A DNA stretch of 50,394 nt from Thiopontia sp964415865 (GTDB taxonomy: Bacteria; Pseudomonadota; Gammaproteobacteria; GCF-002020875). The DNA is taken from contig CAYQBY010000009.1 of NCBI GenBank assembly GCA_964415865.1, positions 1 through 50,394 on the forward strand. Reading direction: 5' to 3'. This document shows, piece by piece, positions 23,101 to 31,535 of the stretch (positions are counted from its first letter, which is position 1; the number at the start of each line of letters is the position of its first letter). A model generated the notes under the pieces. It saw nothing but the letters and a program-made list of their open reading frames with translations. It was not told where the DNA came from and did no database searches. The translations under genes were made by a program, and so were the position numbers.

Positions 23101-25566
23101 TTGAAAGAAGAGAATAAAAAAACTTATGCAGTTCCCGTAGCCGAAAGGCACGAGATTATGGAGCTGCTCGAATCAAATTATGCACCGCAATCCCTGTCCC
23201 AATTAATTGAACAGTTTGGGTATGAGGATGAGGAGCGTCAGGAAGGGTTGCGTCGTCGCCTTATTGCTATGTCACGTGATGGACAGATTGCAAAAAACAG
23301 ACGTGGTGGATACGGCCTGATTGAACGCATGGATTTGGTGCGCGGACGTGTACAGGGTCATCCTGATGGTTTTGGCTTCCTGATTCCGGATGATGGCGGT
23401 GAGGATGTGTTTATCCATGCTAAACAGATGCGCTCCGTGATGCACGGAGATCGTTTATTGGTATCCATTGTTGGGGTGAATAGGCGTGGTAAGCGTGAGG
23501 GACAGGTTACTGAAATACTGGAACGGGGAACCCAGCAGGTGGTTGGTCGTTTCTTTCTTGAGCGTGGTGTCGGAACAGTGGTGCCAAGCAATAAACATAT
23601 CACCCACGATATTCTGATACCTGCTGAACTGCAGGCCGGTGCAAAGAGTGATCAAATAGTTTTGGTTGAGCTCATTGAGCAGCCATCAAAACGCAGGGGG
23701 CCAATTGGCAGGGTGGCTGAGGTTCTGGGTGACCATATGGCGCCAGGCATGGAGATTGATATTGCAATACGTGCCTTCGAGATTCCGCATCTATGGCCTG
23801 ATGCAGTAGATAGACAGGCTGCATCCATTCCGATAGAAGTTCCGGAAGAGGCAAAGAAGGGAAGAAAGGATTTTCGTAACACCCCATTAGTCACTATTGA
23901 TGGTGAGGATGCCCGTGATTTTGATGATGCGGTCTACTGCAGCCGCACTCCAAAAGGGTGGCGCCTGTTGGTTGCCATTGCCGATGTCTCTCACTATGTG
24001 GAGCCTGATAGTGCACTGGATCGTGAGGCGATTGTTCGTGGTAATTCAGTCTATTTTCCTGGTCATGTGGTGCCGATGTTGCCAGAGTCGTTATCCAATG
24101 GACTCTGCTCACTGAACCCTGATGTGGATCGACTCTGTATGGTCTGTGAGATGCAGATCAATGAGTCCGGTCAGGTAACAAGTTCACGATTCCATAAGGG
24201 AGTAATGCGTTCGGCAGCACGGATGATCTACAACCAGGTGGGAGATGCGCTGGACGGCAAGATGGATGCGTTGCCACCGATTTATAAAAAATATCTTCCT
24301 GAGCTGCAGGAGTTGCATGCACTTTATGAGGTATTGAGGGCGTCACGCACAGTCCGTGGCGCCATTGATTTTGATACGGTGGAGACACAGATCAAGTTTG
24401 GTGAGGGCAAGAAAATTGACTGTATTGTGCCTACCATTCGTAACGATGCGCACAAGATGATTGAGGAGTTCATGATTGCTGCCAATGTATGTGCTGCACG
24501 TTATCTGAAGCGCAACAAGATTCCAACACTCTACCGGGTTCACGAGCAGCCCGGGTCTGACAGGCTGGATGAGGTTCGTCTTTTTCTGCGAGAGTTTGGC
24601 CTTACCCTGGCTGGTGGTGACCACCCACAGCCTGGAGATTATGCCCAGGTTCTGGATTTGGCGCGTAACCGCCCAGAGTTCAATCTGATCCAGACAGTTC
24701 TATTGAGAAGCCTTAGTCGCGCTGTCTACTCCCCTGAAAGTGTCGGCCATTTTGGTCTGGCACATGATAATTACGCACACTTTACATCCCCTATTCGTCG
24801 CTATCCAGATCTACTGGTACATCGAGCTATCGGTCACTTATTGGGCACAGGGGTGATCAGGTCTGCCATGAAGAAAGGGGCTGGTAGTTTCCAATATGGC
24901 AAGGAGGATATGGTCAGGCTGGGGGAGCAGTGCTCTACAACTGAGCGGCGCGCTGATGATGCAACACGTGATGCTACTGATTGGCTCAAATGTGAATACA
25001 TGATGGACCATGTTGGAGAGGAGTTCAGTGGTGTTGTAAGTGGGGTTACCGGTTTTGGCCTCTTTGTAACCCTGGATGATATTTTTGTCGATGGCCTTAT
25101 TCATATCACGGCCCTGCAGAATGATTACTACCATTTTGATCCTGTACGTCATCAGTTGACAGGTGAACAGGGTGGCAGCCAGTTCCGTTTGGGAGATACC
25201 ATTCAGGTGCAGGTTGCACGTGTTGATCTGGATGAACGTAAAATCGATTTTCTTCATCTGGAAAAGAGTGGTGTTGCAAAAAAAGGTAAGGGCAAAAGCA
25301 AGGGCAAGGGTGGTAGAGGTAAAGGTGATACCACCAAGGGCAAGAGACAGAAGCAGAAGAGAAAAACTCTGACTAAACCAAAACCGGCGGCCAAGAAAAA
25401 AGCTGTCAGGAAAAAAACCTCCAAGAAAAAAGCTACACAGAGAAAACCGACTAGAAAATCTGTAGCTGGGAAAAAAGTAGCAAAGAAGAAGAAAGGAAGC
25501 AGTAATAGAAGTGAGGGAGGTAAAGCCAGACGTTCGTCAAAAGGTCAATCAGGAAGGCATAAGTAG
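23101..25566 (+). CDS. rnr: Ribonuclease R
   Basis: An 821-residue processive 3'-5' exoribonuclease that degrades structured RNA and takes part in rRNA quality control and trans-translation. Domain order: N-terminal winged helix (about 15-75), cold-shock OB folds (about 80-200), RNB catalytic domain with D267, D273, D275 and D276 (TIDGEDARDFDDAVY), S1 domain (about 640-720), and a lysine-rich tail (about 725-821). The start is TTG at 23101; no nearby ATG would keep the N-terminal domain. The stop overlaps the rlmB GTG by one base. E. coli has nsrR upstream; here there is tRNA-Leu. Confidence 0.95.
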   Translation: MKEENKKTYAVPVAERHEIMELLESNYAPQSLSQLIEQFGYEDEERQEGLRRRLIAMSRDGQIAKNRRGGYGLIERMDLVRGRVQGHPDGFGFLIPDDGGEDVFIHAKQMRSVMHGDRLLVSIVGVNRRGKREGQVTEILERGTQQVVGRFFLERGVGTVVPSNKHITHDILIPAELQAGAKSDQIVLVELIEQPSKRRGPIGRVAEVLGDHMAPGMEIDIAIRAFEIPHLWPDAVDRQAASIPIEVPEEAKKGRKDFRNTPLVTIDGEDARDFDDAVYCSRTPKGWRLLVAIADVSHYVEPDSALDREAIVRGNSVYFPGHVVPMLPESLSNGLCSLNPDVDRLCMVCEMQINESGQVTSSRFHKGVMRSAARMIYNQVGDALDGKMDALPPIYKKYLPELQELHALYEVLRASRTVRGAIDFDTVETQIKFGEGKKIDCIVPTIRNDAHKMIEEFMIAANVCAARYLKRNKIPTLYRVHEQPGSDRLDEVRLFLREFGLTLAGGDHPQPGDYAQVLDLARNRPEFNLIQTVLLRSLSRAVYSPESVGHFGLAHDNYAHFTSPIRRYPDLLVHRAIGHLLGTGVIRSAMKKGAGSFQYGKEDMVRLGEQCSTTERRADDATRDATDWLKCEYMMDHVGEEFSGVVSGVTGFGLFVTLDDIFVDGLIHITALQNDYYHFDPVRHQLTGEQGGSQFRLGDTIQVQVARVDLDERKIDFLHLEKSGVAKKGKGKSKGKGGRGKGDTTKGKRQKQKRKTLTKPKPAAKKKAVRKKTSKKKATQRKPTRKSVAGKKVAKKKKGSSNRSEGGKARRSSKGQSGRHK

Positions 25567-26318
25567 TGGAGCAAATCTTTGGTATCCATGCGGCGCGTGG
25601 TTGGCTTAAGTCTGGACAGACTAAGAAGGGTGATCGCTTATTGGTGGATGAGAGACGTCATGACAGGCGCCTTCAGGATCTTTTGCGACAGGCAAAACGT
25701 CAGGAAGTATCTGTATGCAAGGTTTCAAAAAAAGAGCTGGATCGTTTGGCCCAGGGTGGCGTACATCAGGGTGTGGTAGTTGATCTTGCAGTAAAAACAG
25801 AGCAGAAGATTTATGATGATAACTGGCTTGAGGACATGCTTGATAATGTCTCGGAGCCACCATTTCTGTTGATCCTTGATGGGGTAACGGATCCTCATAA
25901 TCTGGGGGCATGTCTAAGAAGTGCCGAGGCTGCTGGTATACATGCTGTTGTGGTTCCCAAGGATCGATCTGTTGGTATCACTCCGGTTGTACGCAAGGTT
26001 GCATCTGGTGCCGCAGAGTCTCTCCCTTTTGTGATGGTTACCAATCTCTCTCGTCTGTTGAAGAGCCTGGCGGATCGGGGGATATGGATTGTCGGGGCAG
26101 CTGGCGAGGCTGTTGATTCTCTCTATGATGCTGATCTGAGCGGCCCATTGGCTCTGGTTATGGGGGCTGAGGGGGGAGGTATGAGGCGTCTGACCAAAGA
26201 GAATTGTAGTCAATTGGTAAAGATACCAATGGCTGGTGAGGTGAGTAGTCTGAATGTCTCGGTTGCCTCTGGAGTTACCCTTTTTGAGGCAGTTCGCCAA
26301 CGCGTATTACGACGTTGA
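25566..26318 (+). CDS. rlmB: 23S rRNA (guanosine-2251-2'-O)-methyltransferase RlmB
   Basis: A 250-residue SpoU/TrmH-family knotted methyltransferase that modifies Gm2251 in the ribosomal P-loop. An N-terminal RNA-binding substrate domain (MEQIFGIHAARGWL onward) precedes the SPOUT motifs DPHNLGACLRSAEAAG, LVMGAEGGGMRRLT and IPMAGEVSSLNVSVASG. The GTG start shares its G with the rnr TAG stop. The rnr-rlmB pair is the standard order. Confidence 0.95.
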   Translation: MEQIFGIHAARGWLKSGQTKKGDRLLVDERRHDRRLQDLLRQAKRQEVSVCKVSKKELDRLAQGGVHQGVVVDLAVKTEQKIYDDNWLEDMLDNVSEPPFLLILDGVTDPHNLGACLRSAEAAGIHAVVVPKDRSVGITPVVRKVASGAAESLPFVMVTNLSRLLKSLADRGIWIVGAAGEAVDSLYDADLSGPLALVMGAEGGGMRRLTKENCSQLVKIPMAGEVSSLNVSVASGVTLFEAVRQRVLRR

Positions 26319-26343
26319 TTATCCCTGGTTGTATCAGTATAAT
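26315..26343 (+). promoter_or_regulatory. rpsF operon promoter
   Basis: TTGATT (26315-26320), a 17-bp spacer, and consensus TATAAT (26338-26343), followed by the GC-rich discriminator TCGCGCTC. It overlaps the rlmB stop. The expected start near 26350 gives a leader of about 100 bases before rpsF. Confidence 0.75.
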
Positions 26344-26352
26344 TCGCGCTCC

Positions 26353-26430
26353 GAATCGTCAGGAGCTATATGTTGTTGACGATTCCTCCTTGTCTGCGCA
26401 TGAGCCAACGATCTCATGTCAGGCTTTTTT
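26353..26430 (+). promoter_or_regulatory. Structured rpsF leader, candidate S6:S18 autoregulatory element
   Basis: GAATCGTCA (26353-26361) is perfectly complementary to TGACGATTC (26377-26385). A competing stem, GCTCC (26348-26352) with GGAGC (26362-26366), would hold the first arm in its loop. A second hairpin, CATGAG (26399-26404) with CTCATG (26413-26418), is followed after six bases by T6 (26425-26430). rpsF leaders of many bacteria carry an RNA bound by the S6:S18 pair. I have not matched that consensus, so the role is inference. The rpsF Shine-Dalgarno (AAGGGG) follows directly. Confidence 0.5.
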
Positions 26431-26452
26431 ATCCATAAGGGGACATTGAAAA

Positions 26453-26926
26453 ATGAAACATTACGAAATCGTATTTATGGTCCACCCAGACCAGAGTGAT
26501 CAGGTGGAGACAATGGTAGAACGCTATCGCTCTGTAATTGAGGGTGATGGTGGAAAGATCCATCGTCTTGAGGATTGGGGGCGCCGTCAGTTGGCATACT
26601 CTATCAACAAGATTCACAAGGCTCACTATGTGTTGATGAACGTTGAGTGCACAATTGCTGCACTGAATGAACTGTCCGGTCTGTTCAAGTTTAATGATGC
26701 TGTAATCCGTAATCAGGTGCTCTCCATGAAGGGTGCTCCTGAGGGTCAATCTGCAATGATGACTGCGAAAGAGAAGGAGTCCAGCCGCAAGGATCGGGAT
26801 GATTCACGCAGAGAACGTCGTGATGATCGTCCGGCACCTGCTGCATCTACAGAAGCTGCTGCTGTTGCAGAAGAAACTCCTGAGGCTGATGCCCCAAAGA
26901 CAGAGACCGAAGCCGCTGAGGCTTAG
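26453..26926 (+). CDS. rpsF: 30S ribosomal protein S6 (bS6) with extended C-terminal tail
   Basis: 157 residues. The first 95 or so are a standard bS6 fold (MKHYEIVFMVHPDQSDQV, DWGRRQLAYSINK, FKFNDAVIRNQVL). The remaining 60 are low-complexity: an R/D-rich part (SSRKDRDDSRRERRDD) then an Ala/Glu/Pro-rich part. E. coli bS6 is about 131-135 residues and its tail receives added glutamates. This tail ends EAAEA. Next is rpsR after 49 bases, with no room for the priB gene that lies here in E. coli. Confidence 0.96.
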   Translation: MKHYEIVFMVHPDQSDQVETMVERYRSVIEGDGGKIHRLEDWGRRQLAYSINKIHKAHYVLMNVECTIAALNELSGLFKFNDAVIRNQVLSMKGAPEGQSAMMTAKEKESSRKDRDDSRRERRDDRPAPAASTEAAAVAEETPEADAPKTETEAAEA

Positions 26927-26975
26927 TGGTTCTGATTAACTGTTAACCATTAAATATTGATAAGCGAGATTAAAA

Positions 26976-27206
26976 ATGGCACGCTATTTTCGTAGAAGAA
27001 AATTTTGTCGATTCAGCATGAAAGATGCACCAGCAATCGACTACAAGGATGTTGAGCTTTTAAAGGATTTTATCTCCGAGACCGGAGCTATCATCCCCTC
27101 AAGAATTACCGGAACAAAGTCACGTTATCAGCGTCAGCTGGCAACAGAGATTAAACGCGCCCGTTTTCTGGCGTTGTTGCCATACTCTGACGCTCACGAC
27201 CGCTAA
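26976..27206 (+). CDS. rpsR: 30S ribosomal protein S18 (bS18)
   Basis: 76 residues with the conserved ARYFRRRKFCRF start and the core DYKDVELLKDFISETG and ITGTKSRYQRQL. It binds S6 on the 30S platform. Standard neighbour of rpsF, and probably expressed from the same promoter. Confidence 0.97.
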   Translation: MARYFRRRKFCRFSMKDAPAIDYKDVELLKDFISETGAIIPSRITGTKSRYQRQLATEIKRARFLALLPYSDAHDR

Positions 27207-27312
27207 TAATCCAGGTTATCCATTGAGCGTCTCCATGACGGTATTTTTGCCTTGTCCTGGAAACGATCAAGGGCAACCTGATTTATTACATTTACGATAA
27301 CCGCATTCTCTA

Positions 27313-28203
27313 ATGCGAGTACTTGCTGAATTTGTGATGCGTAGCCGTCTCCATGCGATGGGGATGACTGCAATGCTGGTTTTTGCAACCCTGTTGCTAC
27401 CGCCGATTGGTTATCTGGCGGGAGCTGTTGTTGGGCTTGTCACTCTTCGCCAGGGGGCAACTGAAGGCCTGTTAACGCTGGGCGGTGGGTTACTTCTGGC
27501 TGTAGTGGTAAATGGCTTAAACGGCGGTAGTGTGGCCACTGTTGGAATGCTTGCACTATTCTGGTTGCCAGTCTGGGTGTTGGCTACTGTTTTGAAGGGC
27601 ACCAACTCTCTGAAGATTGTTTTTCAGGTTGCCGCACTGTTTGGGGTTGCTGTGTTGTTTCTTTTCTACCTGTTGGTGGATGGTAACCCTGCAATATGGT
27701 GGCAGGAGGCAGTAAAAAATCTTTTTGAGGCTACTGGAGAGACGGCTGTTGATCCAAGTGTCGAGATGCTGTTGAAGCCACAATTGGCTGAGGTATTGAC
27801 TGGAGTTTTGGCCGCCGGATTTTTCCTGGGACTGGTTGCAATGCTGCTGATTGCACGTAGTTGGCAGGCAATGCTCTACAATCCGGGCGGTTTAAAGAAG
27901 GAGTTTCTGGCATTACAGCTGGGGAAGAATTCAGTGCTTCTTGGGTTGGCAGTAATGTTACCAGGGATGCTGATGGGGGATGGGGTTCCAAGTATGGTGC
28001 CCGACCTTATGCAGATATGGATGACCCTGTTTATGGTGCAAGGACTTGCGGTGGCCCATGCATTGCTGGAGATGAGAACAAAACAGAAGGGGTGGATTAC
28101 AGCCCTCTATCTGTTGACATTGTTTACCCCGCTGGGATTTGTTGTGACCATGACTGGTGTAACCGATGCGTGGGTTAATTATCGTAAACAGTTTGCAGTT
28201 TAG
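27313..28203 (+). CDS. DUF2232-family polytopic membrane protein
   Basis: 296 residues, almost entirely hydrophobic, with about eight predicted membrane segments. I assign it to the DUF2232 (YybS-like) group from its position between rpsR and rplI and its overall character; no catalytic motif is visible. A stop at 27297 in this frame excludes a much earlier start. There is no clear Shine-Dalgarno, and ATG codons at residues 9 and 16 are alternatives. The conserved placement inside a ribosomal-protein operon is unexplained. Confidence 0.75.
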   Translation: MRVLAEFVMRSRLHAMGMTAMLVFATLLLPPIGYLAGAVVGLVTLRQGATEGLLTLGGGLLLAVVVNGLNGGSVATVGMLALFWLPVWVLATVLKGTNSLKIVFQVAALFGVAVLFLFYLLVDGNPAIWWQEAVKNLFEATGETAVDPSVEMLLKPQLAEVLTGVLAAGFFLGLVAMLLIARSWQAMLYNPGGLKKEFLALQLGKNSVLLGLAVMLPGMLMGDGVPSMVPDLMQIWMTLFMVQGLAVAHALLEMRTKQKGWITALYLLTLFTPLGFVVTMTGVTDAWVNYRKQFAV

Positions 28204-28284
28204 AAAGCTGTTGAAAATTTAATTTTATGGCGCGATTCTCTGCCATTTTCAAAGAGAGTCTGTAGATATAAAAAGGAAACTAAA

Positions 28285-28734
28285 ATGGATGTGATCCTGC
28301 TTGAAAAAGTGGCTAACCTGGGTGATCTCGGGGACAAGGTCTCAGTCAAACCTGGGTATGCTCGTAACTTTCTTCTCCCTCAGGGAAAGGCAAAGTCAGC
28401 AACCACGGAAAATCTGAAAGAGTTTGAAGAGCGCCGTGCAGAACTGGAGCGTATTGCTGCCGAAGCACTGGCTGCGGCACAGGCTCGTGCTGAGCAGATA
28501 GCTGCTGTTAAATTGGAGATTGCTCACCAGGCTGGTGAGGAAGGTAAGCTGTTTGGCTCTGTAACTGGCGCCGAGATATCAAAGGCTATCACCGATGCTG
28601 GAGTTGAGGTTGCCAAGAGCGAGATTCGTCTTCCTGAAGGCCCTCTGCGTGAACTGGGTGACCATGAGGTTACAATTCAGCTTCATACAGATGTCAGCTG
28701 TGATGTAACTGTAGTAATTATTGCTGAAGAGTAA
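28285..28734 (+). CDS. rplI: 50S ribosomal protein L9 (bL9)
   Basis: 149 residues. N-terminal rRNA-binding domain with the signature VILLEKVANLGDLGDKVSVK and GYARNFLLPQGKA, a long connecting helix, and a C-terminal domain (GKLFGSVTGAEISKAI). It ends the S6 operon. A good terminator follows 50 bases later. Shine-Dalgarno AAAGGA. Confidence 0.97.
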   Translation: MDVILLEKVANLGDLGDKVSVKPGYARNFLLPQGKAKSATTENLKEFEERRAELERIAAEALAAAQARAEQIAAVKLEIAHQAGEEGKLFGSVTGAEISKAITDAGVEVAKSEIRLPEGPLRELGDHEVTIQLHTDVSCDVTVVIIAEE

Positions 28735-28752
28735 TCATGAATCTTCAGTAAG

Positions 28753-28770
28753 TTGCACACCATTGTGCAA
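28753..28770 (+). other. Perfect hairpin between rplI and its terminator
   Basis: TTGCACA (28753-28759) and TGTGCAA (28764-28770) form a 7-bp stem with a 4-base loop. There is no T tract, so it is not itself a terminator. It may protect the 3' end of the S6 operon mRNA. Confidence 0.4.
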
Positions 28771-28783
28771 ATATTGCATCAAG

Positions 28784-28818
28784 ATAGCTCCTGTAGTTTT
28801 TGCAGGGGCTATTTTTTT
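28784..28818 (+). terminator. Rho-independent terminator of the rpsF-rplI operon
   Basis: ATAGCTCCTG (28784-28793) pairs with CAGGGGCTAT (28803-28812): ten base pairs including one G-U. A T7 run (28812-28818) follows. Confidence 0.9.
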
Positions 28819-28883
28819 ATCTATCCATATTTTCTCTGTTTAGTAGTCGAATTGTTTTCTGTTCTGGATTATCCTAGCCAGCT

Positions 28884-31535
28884 ATGTCCGACTCATCATC
28901 ATTAACTGTTCCTCCACAACATATTGAGGCAGAGCAATCTGTGCTTGGTGGCTTGATGCTGGATAACAATAGTTGGGATGTGGTCTCTGACCGGATAGTA
29001 GAGGAGGATTTTTATCGCAAGGATCATCGTTTGATCTTTCGCTCCATAGCCAGTCTTGCAGAGGATAACAAGCCGTTTGATGTAATCACTCTGACCGAAT
29101 GGCTGGAGAGTAGACATGAGGCTGAGAATGCGGGTGGATTGGCCTATCTCGGAGCTCTGGCAAAAAATACTCCAAGTGCTGCCAATATCAGACACTATGC
29201 AGATATAGTGAGAGAGCGCTCCATTCTGCGTCGCCTGGTGACGGCATCAAATGAGATTGCTGAGTCTGCATTCAATACTGACGGGCGCAAGGTCGCGGAG
29301 ATTCTGGATAAGGCAGAACAGTCAATATTTCAGATTGCAGAGCAGGGGAGCCGTAATCAGAAGGGGTTTGAGGATATGCAGACACTGCTTACACGAGCAG
29401 TGGATCGTATTGACAAGCTGTATAGCTCAAAAAGTGGAGCAGTGACTGGTATTGCATCCGGTTTTACCGATTTTGACAGGATAACAACCGGTCTGCAGAA
29501 ATCCGATCTGATTATTGTGGCAGGACGCCCAGCAATGGGTAAAACCTCATTTGCAATGAATATAGCAGAAAATGCTGCAGTCAAAGGAGGGGCCTCGGTG
29601 GCTGTGTTCAGTATGGAGATGTCTGGTGAGCAACTGGCTACCCGTCTGATCTCCTCTCTGGGCAGGATTAATGCCAACAAGGTGCGTACAGGACAGTTGG
29701 AAGATGATGACTGGCAGTATCTAATCAAGGCAGTGGATCAGCTGAAAGATAGCAATATCTTTATTGATGACACGCCTGCTCTTACTCCGACTGAGTTGCG
29801 CTCTAGAGTACGTAGAATTGCCCGTAGCAACCATGGTCTTGATCTGGTTATTATCGACTATCTTCAGTTGATGCAGGGTTCAGGCAAGGCCGCATCAGAG
29901 AATCGTGCTACCGAAATTTCGGAGATATCACGCTCTCTGAAGGCGATGGCGAAAGAGATGGATATTCCGGTAATTGCGCTGTCACAGCTTAATCGCTCCC
30001 TGGAATCCCGTCCAAACCGTCGTCCCGTAATGTCAGACCTTCGTGAATGTGTAACGGGGGATACCAAAGTGGTATTGAGTGACGGAAGAAGAGTTGCGAT
30101 TGAGGAGTTGGTTGGTCAACAACCAGAGGTTGTGGCAATGGGTCGCCATGGGAAATTAATCTCCTCTCAGAGTGATAAGGTTTGGTCGGTTGGAAAGCGG
30201 GATGTATTTACGGTGAAGCTTGCCAGTGGCCGTATGGTTCGAGCAACAAAAAAACATCGTCTCTTTATGCTGGATGGGTGGAAACGAGTTGGTGAGATTA
30301 AAAAAGGGGATCGGCTGGCACTTTCCAGGTTTTTTCCGGAGCCTGATCGCACGGAACAGTGGGATGACCTTGAGGTAGCCCTATTGGGACAGATGATCGG
30401 AGATGGTAGTTATCTATCCGGTCAGCCAATGCGTTATACGACAAACTCAGAAGAGAATAGTGCATTAATCAGGAAAGCAGTCAGCCATTTTGGGGGAATC
30501 GTAAAACGTTATGAGAGTCCTGATCAGGCCTCCTGGCATCAACTGTTAATCAGTGGGAATGGTAACCGCTGGCACCCAGAAGGGGTTGGAAAGTGGCTGA
30601 AAGAGTTAGGAATATTTGGGCAGCGATCTCATCAGAAACAAGTTCCTGAGCAAGCATTCCGTCTGGGAAATAGACAGGTTGCCCTTTTATTGCAGCACCT
30701 CTGGGCAGCAGATGGAACAATCTCTGTGCGTAAAGAGGGGCAAAAGGGAAGTCACGGGGTTCACTTTAGTACCAATAGCCGCAGGTTAGCTGATGATGTT
30801 TCGGCGCTATTGATGCGTTTGGGGATTGTGGCAAGAATTCAGCAAGTTGAATCCGATCGATACCGCTCAACCTTTATGGTCTGGGTACGTGGTGCAAAAG
30901 ATCAACTTAATTTTTTGACTAAAGTGGGCGCTTTTGGTCCGAGAAAAGTACAGGCACAGAAGCTACAAAAAGCGATAGAAAGTGTTCGAAAAAATACCAA
31001 TGTAGATACCATACCAGAAGAGATATTTGAGTATGTGAAAGAGCAAATGTCTCTGCAGGGAATCTCTCAGCGAAAAATGGCCTCAATGCGAGGCACCTCT
31101 TATGGAGGAAGTGCCCATTTTAGTTTCTCTCCATCCAGAGAGGTGATTGCAGAATATGCGGAGCTATTAAATGATGACAAACTTCGTGGGCTGGGTAGTA
31201 ATGACCTTTTTTGGGATCGAGTTGTAGAGGTTATCCCATCTGGCGAAGAGGAGGTTTTTGATCTGACGGTTCCTGGCCCATCCTCATGGTTGGCTGATGG
31301 GATGATAAGTCATAATTCTGGAGCCATCGAGCAGGATGCAGATATCATTGTCTTTATCTATCGGGATGAGGTCTATAATGAGGAGAGCCCGGATCGGGGT
31401 ACTGCAGAGATTATTCTGGGTAAACAACGTCATGGATCAATTGGTACAGTGAAGGTTGCATTCCATGGGGAATATACCCGTTTCGATAATCTTGCCCCAA
31501 CCTATATGACCAACCATCCCGGCTCACACGAATGA
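28884..31535 (+). CDS. dnaB: Replicative DNA helicase DnaB, interrupted by an intein
   Basis: 883 codons, of which 460 encode the mature helicase. N-extein: the DnaB N-terminal domain (VPPQHIEAEQSVLGGLMLDN) and the RecA-like motor with Walker A GRPAMGKTS (from residue 214) and Walker B LVIIDYLQLM. After DLRE (ending at residue 388) the coding sequence changes into an intein (389-811). It resumes at Ser812 with SGAIEQDADIIVFIYRDEVY, so splicing would restore DLRESGAIEQDAD. The helicase is inactive as a precursor unless splicing occurs. The stop overlaps the alr ATG (ATGA). Confidence 0.95.
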   Translation: MSDSSSLTVPPQHIEAEQSVLGGLMLDNNSWDVVSDRIVEEDFYRKDHRLIFRSIASLAEDNKPFDVITLTEWLESRHEAENAGGLAYLGALAKNTPSAANIRHYADIVRERSILRRLVTASNEIAESAFNTDGRKVAEILDKAEQSIFQIAEQGSRNQKGFEDMQTLLTRAVDRIDKLYSSKSGAVTGIASGFTDFDRITTGLQKSDLIIVAGRPAMGKTSFAMNIAENAAVKGGASVAVFSMEMSGEQLATRLISSLGRINANKVRTGQLEDDDWQYLIKAVDQLKDSNIFIDDTPALTPTELRSRVRRIARSNHGLDLVIIDYLQLMQGSGKAASENRATEISEISRSLKAMAKEMDIPVIALSQLNRSLESRPNRRPVMSDLRECVTGDTKVVLSDGRRVAIEELVGQQPEVVAMGRHGKLISSQSDKVWSVGKRDVFTVKLASGRMVRATKKHRLFMLDGWKRVGEIKKGDRLALSRFFPEPDRTEQWDDLEVALLGQMIGDGSYLSGQPMRYTTNSEENSALIRKAVSHFGGIVKRYESPDQASWHQLLISGNGNRWHPEGVGKWLKELGIFGQRSHQKQVPEQAFRLGNRQVALLLQHLWAADGTISVRKEGQKGSHGVHFSTNSRRLADDVSALLMRLGIVARIQQVESDRYRSTFMVWVRGAKDQLNFLTKVGAFGPRKVQAQKLQKAIESVRKNTNVDTIPEEIFEYVKEQMSLQGISQRKMASMRGTSYGGSAHFSFSPSREVIAEYAELLNDDKLRGLGSNDLFWDRVVEVIPSGEEEVFDLTVPGPSSWLADGMISHNSGAIEQDADIIVFIYRDEVYNEESPDRGTAEIILGKQRHGSIGTVKVAFHGEYTRFDNLAPTYMTNHPGSHE
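30048..31316 (+). mobile_element. DnaB intein with LAGLIDADG-type homing endonuclease
   Basis: A 423-residue in-frame protein intron. Block A begins with Cys1 (CVTGDTKVVLSDGR). Block B has the TxxH motif in RATKKHRLFMLDGW. The endonuclease blocks are LLGQMIGDGSY and LLQHLWAADGTIS. Block F is VFDLTVPGPSSWLADG, and block G ends in His-Asn, followed by the +1 Ser of the extein. Every residue required for standard splicing is present, and both endonuclease signature motifs keep their acidic residue. Its base composition is only slightly more AT-rich than the surrounding dnaB. Confidence 0.92.
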
